Assembly: GCA_019242065.1 (NCBI GenBank)
Contig: JAFAWJ010001194.1
Span: 1-7,292 of the forward strand
Direction of reading: 5' to 3'
Source: Chloroflexota bacterium
GTDB taxonomy: Bacteria; Chloroflexota; UBA6077; CF-72
DNA length: 7,292 nucleotides
Positions within the stretch are counted from its first letter, which is position 1, and each line of letters opens with the position of its first letter. Positions 1 through 7,096 of the stretch are shown piece after piece. Below the pieces are notes generated by a model. It was not told the DNA's origin. It saw only the letters and a list, made by a program, of their open reading frames with translations, and searched no databases. Position numbers and translations under genes: made by a program.

Positions 1-1409
1 TCCTTGAGCGTGGCACACGCGTCACAAGTGAGAAATGGCCCCGCGGGTTGCCCAAGTGCGCTCAGGAACGGATCGCGCCATCGCTCGTAGTCAAAGGTCG
101 ACGCGACGACAACTAGCCCAAGGAGTACGCCAATCGTGACCCAGGCGGATGGCCGCAGGCGTTCTGAAGACCGACGGCGCAAATACAGCGCGGACAACAA
201 GGCCACTGGTAGGAGCGCGGACACGCCAATGCGGGAATGCTGAAACGGAATGCCGGCATACGCCACACTCACGACGCGATACACAAACTCGAGATGCATC
301 GTGGCAAAGACGAAGATGATGTACGCGACGAAGAAGCCGATGTCGCTCGCGCGTAGGGCGCTCCATGGAGTTCGCGCGCGTCGTCCGCGATCGATCAGAA
401 TCGCGACGAGCAAGAGCGAGGCGAACCCCGCGGCAAACAGGAGGTCCCCTTCGTACAGGTTCACGCTTGGGCCCAGCAAGCTCTCTGCCGCGCTCCGACC
501 ATAAATGTCGCGCGAGAAGTAGCGGAGGATCGTGAAAACGTCCCCGTCGAACACTACCCCGCTACTGATACGCGGTGTGTCGGTCAGCGTCTGAAACTGC
601 ACCAGCAGACGGGGTAGGCCAATGATCACACCGGCCGCCAGACTGGCCGCAAACGCGATCAGGCTTTCGCGCTGCGCGTGGAACGCGCGCCACACCGCAT
701 AAAGGCCCAGAAATAGCAGGACATAACTGAACTCCTGGAGGAACGCGGAGTACACGCAGTACGCGACGATCGCCGTTAGCAGCGCGATCGTTCTCAGGCG
801 GTGCTCGCGGCAGGCCGTGTGCACCAGAAAGAACATGATCGGCGCGACGACGATGGTGAGATAGGTAGTGTCGTTCTGCGAGAGCTTCAGCAGCGAATAC
901 GTGCTGCATCCATAAATGCACGCACCCGCGAACGACGCCAGACGGTCGTGGGTGAGACGCTGAATCACCCAGTAGCTCACGCCGAGCGTCAGGGCAAGGA
1001 AGGCGAAGTCGACGTACGCGAAGACGGCGACCACATCAGAGGTGTGGAACAGCGTGGGCAGCAGAAACCAGGGTGAAAAGAAACTGAACGGCTGCGCCAG
1101 GATGTCAAAGCCATCGGTCAGGTTGCCGGACCAGGCGCGGAAGGTGCCCGCGTTGAGCGAGTACGTGTGGAACTGGACGAACAGCAAATACTGGTTCCAC
1201 CGGTCGGAATTGCCAATCCAGCGATAGCCAGCCAACAGCGGGTAGCGGAAGGCGAGGGCCGCGACGCCAAAGAACACCACAAATGGAGCCAGCGCGACGA
1301 GCGTCGACCAGTGAACGGACGCGTGCACGCGGAACGCAGCGGGCGCCTGGTGACGTGGCGGAGCCCGGTTGGGCTTAGCGATATCGTCGAGGGCTGACTG
1401 TGCGTTCAT
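1..1409 (-). CDS. YfhO-like polytopic membrane protein (GT-C type), 5' part only; C-terminus off the left edge
   Basis: The frame is open without a stop from the ATG at 1409-1407 to the window edge, giving 469 codons. A hydrophilic cytosolic stretch (residues 1-34) is followed by a first helix at about 35-57. The first extracytoplasmic loop contains GNSDRWNQYL (66-75) and FSFFSPWFLLPTLF (108-121). This layout resembles the YfhO family (PF09586): an acidic residue and Q-Y after helix 1, then a SP-(F/W)-x-LL motif. Further helices lie at about 125-150, 158-175, 183-200, 205-240, 247-268, 323-340, 356-375, 394-411 and 421-438. The pattern LYEGDLLFAAG (318-328) and QHSRIGVSALLPVALL (390-405) also fits YfhO-like proteins. 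The known segment ends just after a CDAC motif (462-465), presumably at the start of an extracytoplasmic tail. The role is inferred: a lipid-linked-sugar glycosyltransferase in surface glycan or lipoteichoic-type modification. The start is bounded by an in-frame TGA at 1413-1415. A GAGGA directly abuts the ATG, which is too close for a standard ribosome site, so a leaderless or short-leader mRNA is possible; GTG at residue 28 is an alternative. It is divergent from the next gene. Confidence 0.85.
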   Translation of the reverse strand, partial: MNAQSALDDIAKPNRAPPRHQAPAAFRVHASVHWSTLVALAPFVVFFGVAALAFRYPLLAGYRWIGNSDRWNQYLLFVQFHTYSLNAGTFRAWSGNLTDGFDILAQPFSFFSPWFLLPTLFHTSDVVAVFAYVDFAFLALTLGVSYWVIQRLTHDRLASFAGACIYGCSTYSLLKLSQNDTTYLTIVVAPIMFFLVHTACREHRLRTIALLTAIVAYCVYSAFLQEFSYVLLFLGLYAVWRAFHAQRESLIAFAASLAAGVIIGLPRLLVQFQTLTDTPRISSGVVFDGDVFTILRYFSRDIYGRSAAESLLGPSVNLYEGDLLFAAGFASLLLVAILIDRGRRARTPWSALRASDIGFFVAYIIFVFATMHLEFVYRVVSVAYAGIPFQHSRIGVSALLPVALLSALYLRRRSSERLRPSAWVTIGVLLGLVVVASTFDYERWRDPFLSALGQPAGPFLTCDACATLK

Positions 1410-1490
1410 TCCTCACAGGTCGATGCCCAGTCTACAGGCGCTTGGGGCACGCGGTCTCAGTTCGTGCTGACGTGTTAGCCTCCGCGCGAA
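1410..1490. promoter_or_regulatory. Divergent intergenic region, probably holding promoters for both flanking membrane-protein genes
   Basis: The two flanking genes point away from each other and are 81 bp apart, so both promoters must lie here or inside the genes. On the minus strand, TAGACT (plus-strand 1434-1429) matches the -10 pattern TAnnnT and would give a leader of roughly 12 nt before the ATG at 1409, but no convincing -35 precedes it. On the plus strand I see no acceptable -35/-10 pair. The assignment rests on gene layout, not on a clear consensus. Confidence 0.35.
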
Positions 1491-3797
1491 GTGAAGGACT
1501 CGGTGCGAGCGGAGCGCCGCTGGTCGATGTTGGGCGCCCTGGCTCTGCTGACGCTGGCCAGCCTGAGCCTGGTGCTGTGGGCGCTCGGCAACCGCGTGCC
1601 CTACGGCTACGATGCGTCGGGCGCCTACCTCACGTATCGCGCGGCATACAACGCCACCACGTTCGCCGCCGACAATCCGTTTGTCGCGGACACGGCGACG
1701 AGTTCAGATCCAGCCGCGCACCCCGCGTACGACCTGCAAGACCCGAACGTGTCCGGTCAGTTGCTGTCGCAGGTGTTGTTGCGCTCAGGAGTCACGGATC
1801 TGGGTGCGCACACCGGATTGGGAATCGTGGTCAGCGTGTTGGGTTTCTTGCTTGCCCTGCACGTTCTGACGCGTCTGGGCGGCGCCGCGCTGGCGGCCAC
1901 AAGCATGCTGCTGTTTGCTGTCCAGTACGTCGGGGTGCTCACCTGGACGACCAACCTTCAGACGGCGGTGTATTTCCCGTTGTTCTGGGGCAACCTCTGG
2001 CTGCTGCTGTGGTTTGTCGATCGCCCGATCCAAGCGCGTCTGGCGGCGGTCGGATTGGGCATCAGCCTGGTCTTCGTAACGAATCCCGCGCTTGGCGCGC
2101 TGGTCCTGCTGACGGAGGTCTTCCTCTTCGGTCAACTTGCCCGGCCCGCGCGGAGGAAAGTGGGCTTCACAGTTGCGGCGGTCCTGGGAGCCGTAGTCGG
2201 ACTCTTGTTTCTGATGGTGGTGGCCGGTCCTGACGCGGCGGCGGCCTGGCTGCCAATCGACCCGGGCAGCCAGTGGCAGCAGACGCCGACTGCCTACCGC
2301 GCCATGTTCGGGTTGGGACAAGGTGCGCTCGCGCTGCTGGTGTACTCCGTGCTCGTGGTGCAGGTGGCCGCGGCGGCCTGGAGAGCCGCCGCACGCGGAG
2401 GTCGGGCCATGCGGACGGACCTGGCTGCGCTGCTCGTCGTCGCCCTGGCCATCGCGACCGCGCTGTGGCTCGATCGCTCGACCGGCCTCGTGGACGACTG
2501 GGAGCCGGTCAGTGGTCGCCCAGTCGTCCACGTAGGCCTGTGGCTCGCGCTGGGTGGTGTCCTGATGGTTCTTGGTCTGCGCCTGTGGCGTTTCCGCCCG
2601 AGTCGGCCCGACTCGTTACAGGCACAAGATACCGAAGATGCTCCGGACGCGCGCCGATTCGTGGTTGCGTTGGGACTCGCTATCCTGGTTCTGACCATTC
2701 TGCCGATTGGCAACTTCACCCAGACGTTCGTCCGCAACTATGCGCCAGCTCTGGTCTTTCTGGAGGACGTGGTCCTGGCCACGTGTGGCCTGGCTCTTCT
2801 CGACGAGATCCGTGCCGCCCGCCGCTGGTCGCTGCACGCCGCGGCCATCGGAGCGGTGCTGGTCGTGTTCGGCGTGTACTGGCTGGCCTATCAAGGCACG
2901 CTGGCCGTCCGGTTTCCGCCCCGAGAAATCGGGGTCGCGTCCGCCTTGCGCGGCAACACGGCGCTGGCTGGCGCCAGCTTCATTGCGCCCAACCTCGCGT
3001 CGGTCGTGTGGTACTACACGCGCGGGCAGGCGCTGCCTGTCGATTCGCGGCCGATGGCCGTCCCAAGCTTTCTGATCTGCGCGCGTGTGCCGACCGGGCC
3101 AACCCCGTCGGCGGGTTGTGAGCGTTGCACGACCCAGCTGGAGACACTCGGCTACCCACTCGACCAGGGCCGCAACCCGCTCCAGGCGCCCGACTACCTG
3201 ATCTATGCACTGCCGCCGTGCGGCACGCTCTCGGTGCCGCTGTCCGTGGCCACCGCGACATGCGGGCCGCTTGCCAGCTCGCCGCCTACACTCACGCCGC
3301 TCACCGTTGCGCCGGACGCCCCGCTTGTCAGCCTGAGCGTGAACCTCCAGTCATCTGATGCCGTGGCGCACGTCGACTACAACTATGCGCAAGCGGCCGG
3401 TACGCCGGAGCAAGATTCGATCGTGCGTCTGTTTGTCAAGCTGCCCGCCGGCGACTGGTGCCTGGTCGGCGAGACCGCCGGCCAAGACGAGCTGCATTTT
3501 CCGGCGACCTCGGCAGGTGAGTTTCGGGCGTCGGTGATTCCGCGTAGCGTCCTGGCCGCTGGTCAGCAGTACTTCAGCACCGCTCAGATGGTTGTGCCGA
3601 CGTACGTCTTCGATCTGCCGGATACAAAGAATGGGGGCGTCCAGCACATTACCGCCGGCTCGCTGAACGAGGCCAAACAGCAGGCCATCGCTGCGGGAAC
3701 CTGGAGTCCCGCCGCGGGCACCCTCGGACAGGACGCACGCACCGCGCAGAGCGACGCACCCACCGCCGATCATCTCTGCCGTGATCCGCGCACGTGA
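1491..3797 (+). CDS. Large polytopic membrane protein with GT-C-like topology and a 300-residue extracytoplasmic C-terminal region
   Basis: I do not recognise the exact family. An N-terminal helix (residues 13-33) is followed by an extracytoplasmic loop with GYDASGAYLTYR (39-50) and DPAAHPAYDLQDPNV (73-87). An acidic residue just after helix 1 and a His-Pro loop are typical of GT-C glycosyltransferases. About eleven more helices follow at roughly 105-127, 131-152, 157-176, 183-214, 225-245, 272-296, 311-327, 345-365, 390-408, 418-436 and 448-467. An acidic, Arg-rich cytosolic linker lies at 371-389. Residues 468-768 are soluble and probably outside the cell. They contain Cys 530, 543, 546, 577, 591 and 657, including C543-E-R-C546, then a beta-rich segment (about 605-705) that looks like an immunoglobulin or fibronectin-type sandwich. 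The frame has an in-frame TAG at 1476-1478. GTG 1491 has no good ribosome site, whereas GTG 1503 has AAGGA four bases upstream and ATG 1527 is a third option, so the start is uncertain by up to 12 codons. A role in glycan assembly is inferred from topology and neighbours. Confidence 0.82.
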   Translation: MKDSVRAERRWSMLGALALLTLASLSLVLWALGNRVPYGYDASGAYLTYRAAYNATTFAADNPFVADTATSSDPAAHPAYDLQDPNVSGQLLSQVLLRSGVTDLGAHTGLGIVVSVLGFLLALHVLTRLGGAALAATSMLLFAVQYVGVLTWTTNLQTAVYFPLFWGNLWLLLWFVDRPIQARLAAVGLGISLVFVTNPALGALVLLTEVFLFGQLARPARRKVGFTVAAVLGAVVGLLFLMVVAGPDAAAAWLPIDPGSQWQQTPTAYRAMFGLGQGALALLVYSVLVVQVAAAAWRAAARGGRAMRTDLAALLVVALAIATALWLDRSTGLVDDWEPVSGRPVVHVGLWLALGGVLMVLGLRLWRFRPSRPDSLQAQDTEDAPDARRFVVALGLAILVLTILPIGNFTQTFVRNYAPALVFLEDVVLATCGLALLDEIRAARRWSLHAAAIGAVLVVFGVYWLAYQGTLAVRFPPREIGVASALRGNTALAGASFIAPNLASVVWYYTRGQALPVDSRPMAVPSFLICARVPTGPTPSAGCERCTTQLETLGYPLDQGRNPLQAPDYLIYALPPCGTLSVPLSVATATCGPLASSPPTLTPLTVAPDAPLVSLSVNLQSSDAVAHVDYNYAQAAGTPEQDSIVRLFVKLPAGDWCLVGETAGQDELHFPATSAGEFRASVIPRSVLAAGQQYFSTAQMVVPTYVFDLPDTKNGGVQHITAGSLNEAKQQAIAAGTWSPAAGTLGQDARTAQSDAPTADHLCRDPRT

Positions 3798-3833
3798 TCT
3801 CGAGGCGTACGATGCCAAGGTCGGGCGCGCGCG

Positions 3834-3863
3834 TTGACGCTTGCTTGCGGGCTGACATACATT
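3834..3863 (+). promoter_or_regulatory. Candidate sigma-70-type promoter for the transaldolase-glycosyltransferase unit
   Basis: TTGACG (3834-3839, five of six matches to TTGACA) is followed after 18 bases by TACATT (3858-3863, four of six matches to TATAAT). It lies in the gap between two same-strand genes and would start transcription near 3870, giving a leader of about 55 nt. No convincing terminator for the upstream gene is visible between 3798 and 3833, so some read-through from upstream is also possible. Confidence 0.45.
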
Positions 3864-3889
3864 GGCCGGCAAATCGTTTCCTAACTGAC

Positions 3890-3902
3890 CCGCACCGTGC
3901 GG
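3890..3902. repeat. Perfect 13-bp inverted repeat in the transaldolase leader
   Basis: CCGCAC and GTGCGG form a perfect 6-bp palindrome around a single central base. It lies between the candidate promoter and the ribosome binding site. This could be an operator half-site pair. A one-base loop makes an RNA hairpin unfavourable unless the stem opens at its tip. In GC-rich DNA a palindrome of this size can arise by chance. Confidence 0.3.
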
Positions 3903-3912
3903 CCGCTGACCT

Positions 3913-3918
3913 GAGGAG
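3913..3918 (+). promoter_or_regulatory. Strong ribosome binding site for the transaldolase gene
   Basis: GAGGAG ends six bases before GTG 3925. This supports the GTG start and shows that this genome uses canonical Shine-Dalgarno initiation, which matters for judging the start of the gene that follows. Confidence 0.75.
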
Positions 3919-3924
3919 CAGTCT

Positions 3925-4689
3925 GTGAAGATCTTCGTCGATACCGCGAACCTGCAGGACATCGAAGAAGCGCTCAAGCGCGGCTTTGCGAGCGGGATCA
4001 CAACCAATCCCTCGATTCTCTCGAAAGAGGAGCGTCGCGATTTTGGAACGCACATTCGCGACATCATCGCGCTGCTGGATCGCTACGAAGCCAACATTCC
4101 GCTGAGCGTTGAGCTTTTCACGACCGATCCCGACGAGATGATCGTTCAGGCCAAGCAGTTCATCGCGGACTTCGGCGACTATAAGAACCTGGCCATCAAA
4201 GTGCCCATTGGTTGGGATGAATTGCGCGTTATTCACGCGATTCGACGCATGGGCGCCAAGGTCAATTGCACGTGCTGCATGTCCTACAACCAGGCCATCA
4301 TGGCCGCCCTGGCTGGCGCGAACTTTGTGAGCCTGTTCTGGGGCCGGATTCGCGACACCGGTTCGGACGCAGCGAGTGTCGTCCGCCAGGTCAAACAGAC
4401 GTTCCACGAACAGGGCAACTCCGCGGAGATCATCGTCGGCAGCATTCGCCAGATGATCGACGTCAACGAGGCCTTGCAAGCGGGCGCGGATATCGTCACG
4501 GTTCCCCCCAAGTTCTTCCCGCTGATGTGCGTGCATCCGAAGACGGACGAGGCGGTCCAGCAATTCATCAGCGACTTCCGTGCCTGGACGACGCCCGAGC
4601 CATCCGTCGAAGCGCTGTTGGCCACCTCCAATGGCAATGGCGCCGTGCTGCTGGCCTCTGACGGTGGTCTGAGCGCACCCCGCGCGTAG
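3925..4689 (+). CDS. Small transaldolase-family protein (transaldolase / fructose-6-phosphate aldolase superfamily)
   Basis: Transaldolases move a three-carbon dihydroxyacetone unit between sugar phosphates in the cytosol (sedoheptulose-7-P plus glyceraldehyde-3-P to erythrose-4-P plus fructose-6-P). The 254-residue protein shows the compact class I aldolase TIM barrel of the FSA/MipB-like group. Visible landmarks are FVDTAN with Asp6, GITTNPSI (24-31), SVELFTT (61-67), AIKVP (90-94) with Schiff-base Lys92, NCTCCMSYNQA (114-124), LAGANFVSLFWGRIRD (129-144) and the phosphate-binding strand VGSIR (171-175). Alignment by eye to E. coli FSA (recalled from memory) puts Phe138 at the FSA Tyr131 position and Glu63 at FSA Gln59. 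Both favour transaldolase over free-dihydroxyacetone aldolase activity. Cys115, 117 and 118 next to the conserved Thr116 are unusual. Residues after about 222 form an extra low-complexity tail absent from the roughly 220-residue core. It is the first gene of a probable two-gene unit with the glycosyltransferase downstream. A role in making a glycan precursor is inferred. Confidence 0.93.
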   Translation: MKIFVDTANLQDIEEALKRGFASGITTNPSILSKEERRDFGTHIRDIIALLDRYEANIPLSVELFTTDPDEMIVQAKQFIADFGDYKNLAIKVPIGWDELRVIHAIRRMGAKVNCTCCMSYNQAIMAALAGANFVSLFWGRIRDTGSDAASVVRQVKQTFHEQGNSAEIIVGSIRQMIDVNEALQAGADIVTVPPKFFPLMCVHPKTDEAVQQFISDFRAWTTPEPSVEALLATSNGNGAVLLASDGGLSAPRA

Positions 4690-4700
4690 GTTGCTCTCGC

Positions 4701-4705
4701 GGAGG
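4701..4705 (+). promoter_or_regulatory. Ribosome binding site that points to a non-standard GTA start at 4711
   Basis: GGAGG is a full-strength Shine-Dalgarno core. It is followed by five bases (CGACG) and then GTA at 4711, in frame with the downstream glycosyltransferase. No ATG, GTG or TTG exists in that frame between the transaldolase stop (4687-4689) and GTG 4819. Confidence 0.6.
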
Positions 4706-4710
4706 CGACG

Positions 4711-7089
4711 GTAAAGACCGCGACGCTCACGGCGCCAGAGGCGCGTACTTCGGACGGCGCCGGGTCTGCGCGCCGCCTTCGGTTCCGCTGGCCGAGCGCC
4801 TTCGTCATCGGCGGACTCGTGGCGATCGTCTTGCTGCTGGTCGGCGAGTCGGCGCCGGGCTGGTTCCCCGTCCGCGTCGTCATGGACGTGCAGCCGGGTC
4901 AGGTCACCCTCGACGTCGACGGCAGCCAGCACGTCTTCAACCCGAAAGCGCCCGGTCCCTGGACGCATGTCCAACTCGCGCAGCCCGACCCGACGCAGCG
5001 CGAGTATCAGCTTGACGGAAGCGACGTCACCTCACGCAAGGACCGTGACCCCAACGAGATTCGGGCCATGGAAACCAGCCCGCTATACCAGGTCGCCGCG
5101 TGGCTGCGCGACGAAAGTAGCTACAGCCGCTGGGATGACGCGCGACTGACCGACCTGAGTGATGGGCAGGTGGTGGCGACCGGTCGGGACGCGGTCGAGG
5201 CGGCAGCCTTACCGGCCGCGTTCCGGCTGGAGGCCAGCCTGCGCCGGCCCGAAGGTCTGTCGCGGATCGACCTGAGCACCGACCAGCCGCCGTACCACGG
5301 CGTGCTGGAGATCAGGCGCGACGGCCGCTCGATGAGCTGGTCGGTCGGCGAGCGCGGCAGCGATCAGGTGGCGCACTGGCTGTTCCCCGACCAGCCAGCG
5401 CCGGTCGCGGCCGAGCTGCTCCAGCTGCTAGGCCGCAGCGCGATCGCCGGCTACGCCCTGCTGCTGCTCGCCTGGGCGCTCGGCTGGGTGGTGAGTCGCT
5501 TCCATCGTATAACGGCCGCTCCCTCGGTAGACGCCAGCGACTCGACACTGGAATCGGGACCCGATGTGAAAGCCCATTCGGGCTCCAGACGTGCGCGGGT
5601 TGGCATCATCGCCGCCGTCTCCCTCGCCTGGCTCGCCGTCGCCAGCTGGGTCACCATCCGCCTCTACCACCAGCTCCCACACGTCGTCGACGCCGCCGCC
5701 TACTACTTCGAAACTAACATCTTCCGCTCGGGCCGCCTGTGGTTCGATCCACCCCCCAGCGTCAACTACCTGAAGAGCTACTTCGAGACCGTCATGGACG
5801 GCCGCTGGTTCGCCCAGTACCCGCCCGGCGCCCCCGCCGTCTACGCGCTCGGCAGTCTGGCCGGCCTGGCCTGGCTCATGGGCCCCCTGTGCGGCCTGAT
5901 CCTGATCCTGGCGACCGCCTTCGCCGCCCGCTCGCTGTTCAGCCCCGCCACAGGCTGGTTCGCACTCGGCCTGGGCGTGCTGTCGCCCTTCATCCTGTTC
6001 CAGTCCGGCTCGTTCATGAGCCATCCGGTCGCCGGCGCGGCCCTGGCCGGCGCCCTCGCCGCCTTCGCTTACGCCGAACGCAGTGGACGACTCCGCTGGT
6101 ACGCGGTCGCCGGTGCGCTGCTCGGCTGGGGTCTGCTGACGCGTGAGCTGTCGACCGTCGTGTTCGGTGCGCCGCTGGTCGTCTGGCTGCTGCTCCAGCG
6201 ACGCTGGCAGGGTTTGGGTCTGCTGCTGGTCGCTGGCGTCCCATTTGCGGTGGGGTACTTCGCGTACAACGCGCAGCTCACCGGCGATCCGCTCCTGCTG
6301 CCGCGCAACGCCGTGAATGCCTCGGACGTCTACGGCTTCGGCTTCACCAACTCCGCCGACACCCATCACACCCTCGCCGCCGGACTGGTCAACGCCGACG
6401 AGAACCTGACCCTCCTCCAGTTCGACCTCTTCGGCTGGCCGCCGCTCTTTGCCCTCAGCCTGGTCTGCCTGCCGTTTGTGCTGGGCAAGGCCCGCGGCTA
6501 TGACTGGCTGGCGGCCGGTGCCCTCCTCCTGTATATCGCCGGCTACCTGGGCGTCCCCGGCCACGGCATCGTCCTTGGCCCGCGCTACTACTACGAGGCG
6601 CTGCCGTGGCTGCTGCTGCTGGCCGCTCGCGGCGTGCAGAGCCTGATCATCACCCTGCAAGACTGGCGTCTGCCGCGGGTTGCCGCGTATTCCGGCGTAC
6701 TCGGCGTCGTCGGGCTCCTCAGCCTGAGCACCGTGTTCTTCTACGACCCGCACCTGGTCGAACGACGCACCGACTACTTCGCCATGGACAACAACCGCGG
6801 CATCGCCATTCCCTTCATGCAAAACACGCTGTTCGGTCCGCGCCTGACGGGTTTCGATGGCCCGACACTGGTGTTGGTCCCCGACGAGGTCGTCTTCAAG
6901 ACCCTCGCTGGACTGAACTGTGCCGCGCTCGATCGTGAGCGCGTGCAGGACTGCCAGGTGTTGTTTTTCGACTCGGGAACGGACCACGCCGACGAGTTGA
7001 TGAAGTCGTATCCGGGCCGCACGCCGCTGGTCGCGAAGGTCGACAATAACGTCGTGACGCTTCAGCCGTACGTGCCCAAAGACAAGTAA
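4711..7089 (+). CDS. ArnT/GT39-like GT-C glycosyltransferase with an N-terminal extracytoplasmic domain; start uncertain (first canonical start GTG 4819)
   Basis: GT-C enzymes transfer a sugar from a polyprenyl-phosphate donor to an acceptor on the outer membrane face. Numbering from GTG 4819 (756 residues), the core shows VVDAAAYYF with Asp291 in its first extracytoplasmic loop, SGRLWFDPPP (304-313), AQYPPGAP (332-339), SFMSHPVAG (398-406), LTRELS (440-445), LTGDPLLLP (487-495) and GPRYYYEALP (587-596). These are typical of ArnT/GT39-like proteins. About ten helices span 261-640, and a soluble tail follows (641-756). In front lies an extra unit: one helix, a beta-rich extracytoplasmic domain (about 14-200), a second helix (205-226) and a hydrophilic linker (229-260). 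GTG 4819 falls inside the first helix. The in-frame codons back to 4711 have GC-rich third positions and encode a basic segment, RRLRFRW, just before that helix, as expected for a cytosolic N-terminus. With the GTA at 4711 the protein is 792 residues. Acceptor and donor cannot be told from sequence. The gene follows the transaldolase by 21 bp in the same frame, so co-translation is likely. Confidence 0.88.
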   Translation, partial: VKTATLTAPEARTSDGAGSARRLRFRWPSAFVIGGLVAIVLLLVGESAPGWFPVRVVMDVQPGQVTLDVDGSQHVFNPKAPGPWTHVQLAQPDPTQREYQLDGSDVTSRKDRDPNEIRAMETSPLYQVAAWLRDESSYSRWDDARLTDLSDGQVVATGRDAVEAAALPAAFRLEASLRRPEGLSRIDLSTDQPPYHGVLEIRRDGRSMSWSVGERGSDQVAHWLFPDQPAPVAAELLQLLGRSAIAGYALLLLAWALGWVVSRFHRITAAPSVDASDSTLESGPDVKAHSGSRRARVGIIAAVSLAWLAVASWVTIRLYHQLPHVVDAAAYYFETNIFRSGRLWFDPPPSVNYLKSYFETVMDGRWFAQYPPGAPAVYALGSLAGLAWLMGPLCGLILILATAFAARSLFSPATGWFALGLGVLSPFILFQSGSFMSHPVAGAALAGALAAFAYAERSGRLRWYAVAGALLGWGLLTRELSTVVFGAPLVVWLLLQRRWQGLGLLLVAGVPFAVGYFAYNAQLTGDPLLLPRNAVNASDVYGFGFTNSADTHHTLAAGLVNADENLTLLQFDLFGWPPLFALSLVCLPFVLGKARGYDWLAAGALLLYIAGYLGVPGHGIVLGPRYYYEALPWLLLLAARGVQSLIITLQDWRLPRVAAYSGVLGVVGLLSLSTVFFYDPHLVERRTDYFAMDNNRGIAIPFMQNTLFGPRLTGFDGPTLVLVPDEVVFKTLAGLNCAALDRERVQDCQVLFFDSGTDHADELMKSYPGRTPLVAKVDNNVVTLQPYVPKDK

Positions 7090-7096
7090 GTTCGGC

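Noticed and set aside
562..921. Short minus-strand open frame beginning MHLWMQHVF
   Set aside because: It is out of frame with the longer, uninterrupted YfhO-like membrane-protein frame covering 1-1409, which has regular hydrophobic segments.
1442..1478. TTGGGG ... TGTTAG as a plus-strand promoter
   Set aside because: The spacing is about 25 bases and both hexamers match poorly.
1400..3121. Alternative plus-strand frames of 277 and 282 residues within the second membrane-protein gene
   Set aside because: The frame at 1491-3797 is open for 768 codons with regular transmembrane segments. The alternatives are Arg/Gly/Pro-rich shadows.
3798..3833. Possible terminator after the 768-residue gene
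   Set aside because: Only a 3-bp stem around GTACGAT is visible and there is no T-run.
3649..4974. 441-residue minus-strand open frame across the transaldolase
   Set aside because: The plus-strand transaldolase is unmistakable, and the antisense product has no recognisable motif and a composition typical of a GC-rich shadow frame.
5428..6987. 519-residue open frame on the minus strand inside the glycosyltransferase gene
   Set aside because: It lies wholly antisense to a gene with clear GT-C motifs. Its product is rich in Gln, Glu, Gly and Arg without hydrophobic structure, as expected when C-ending codons remove antisense stops.
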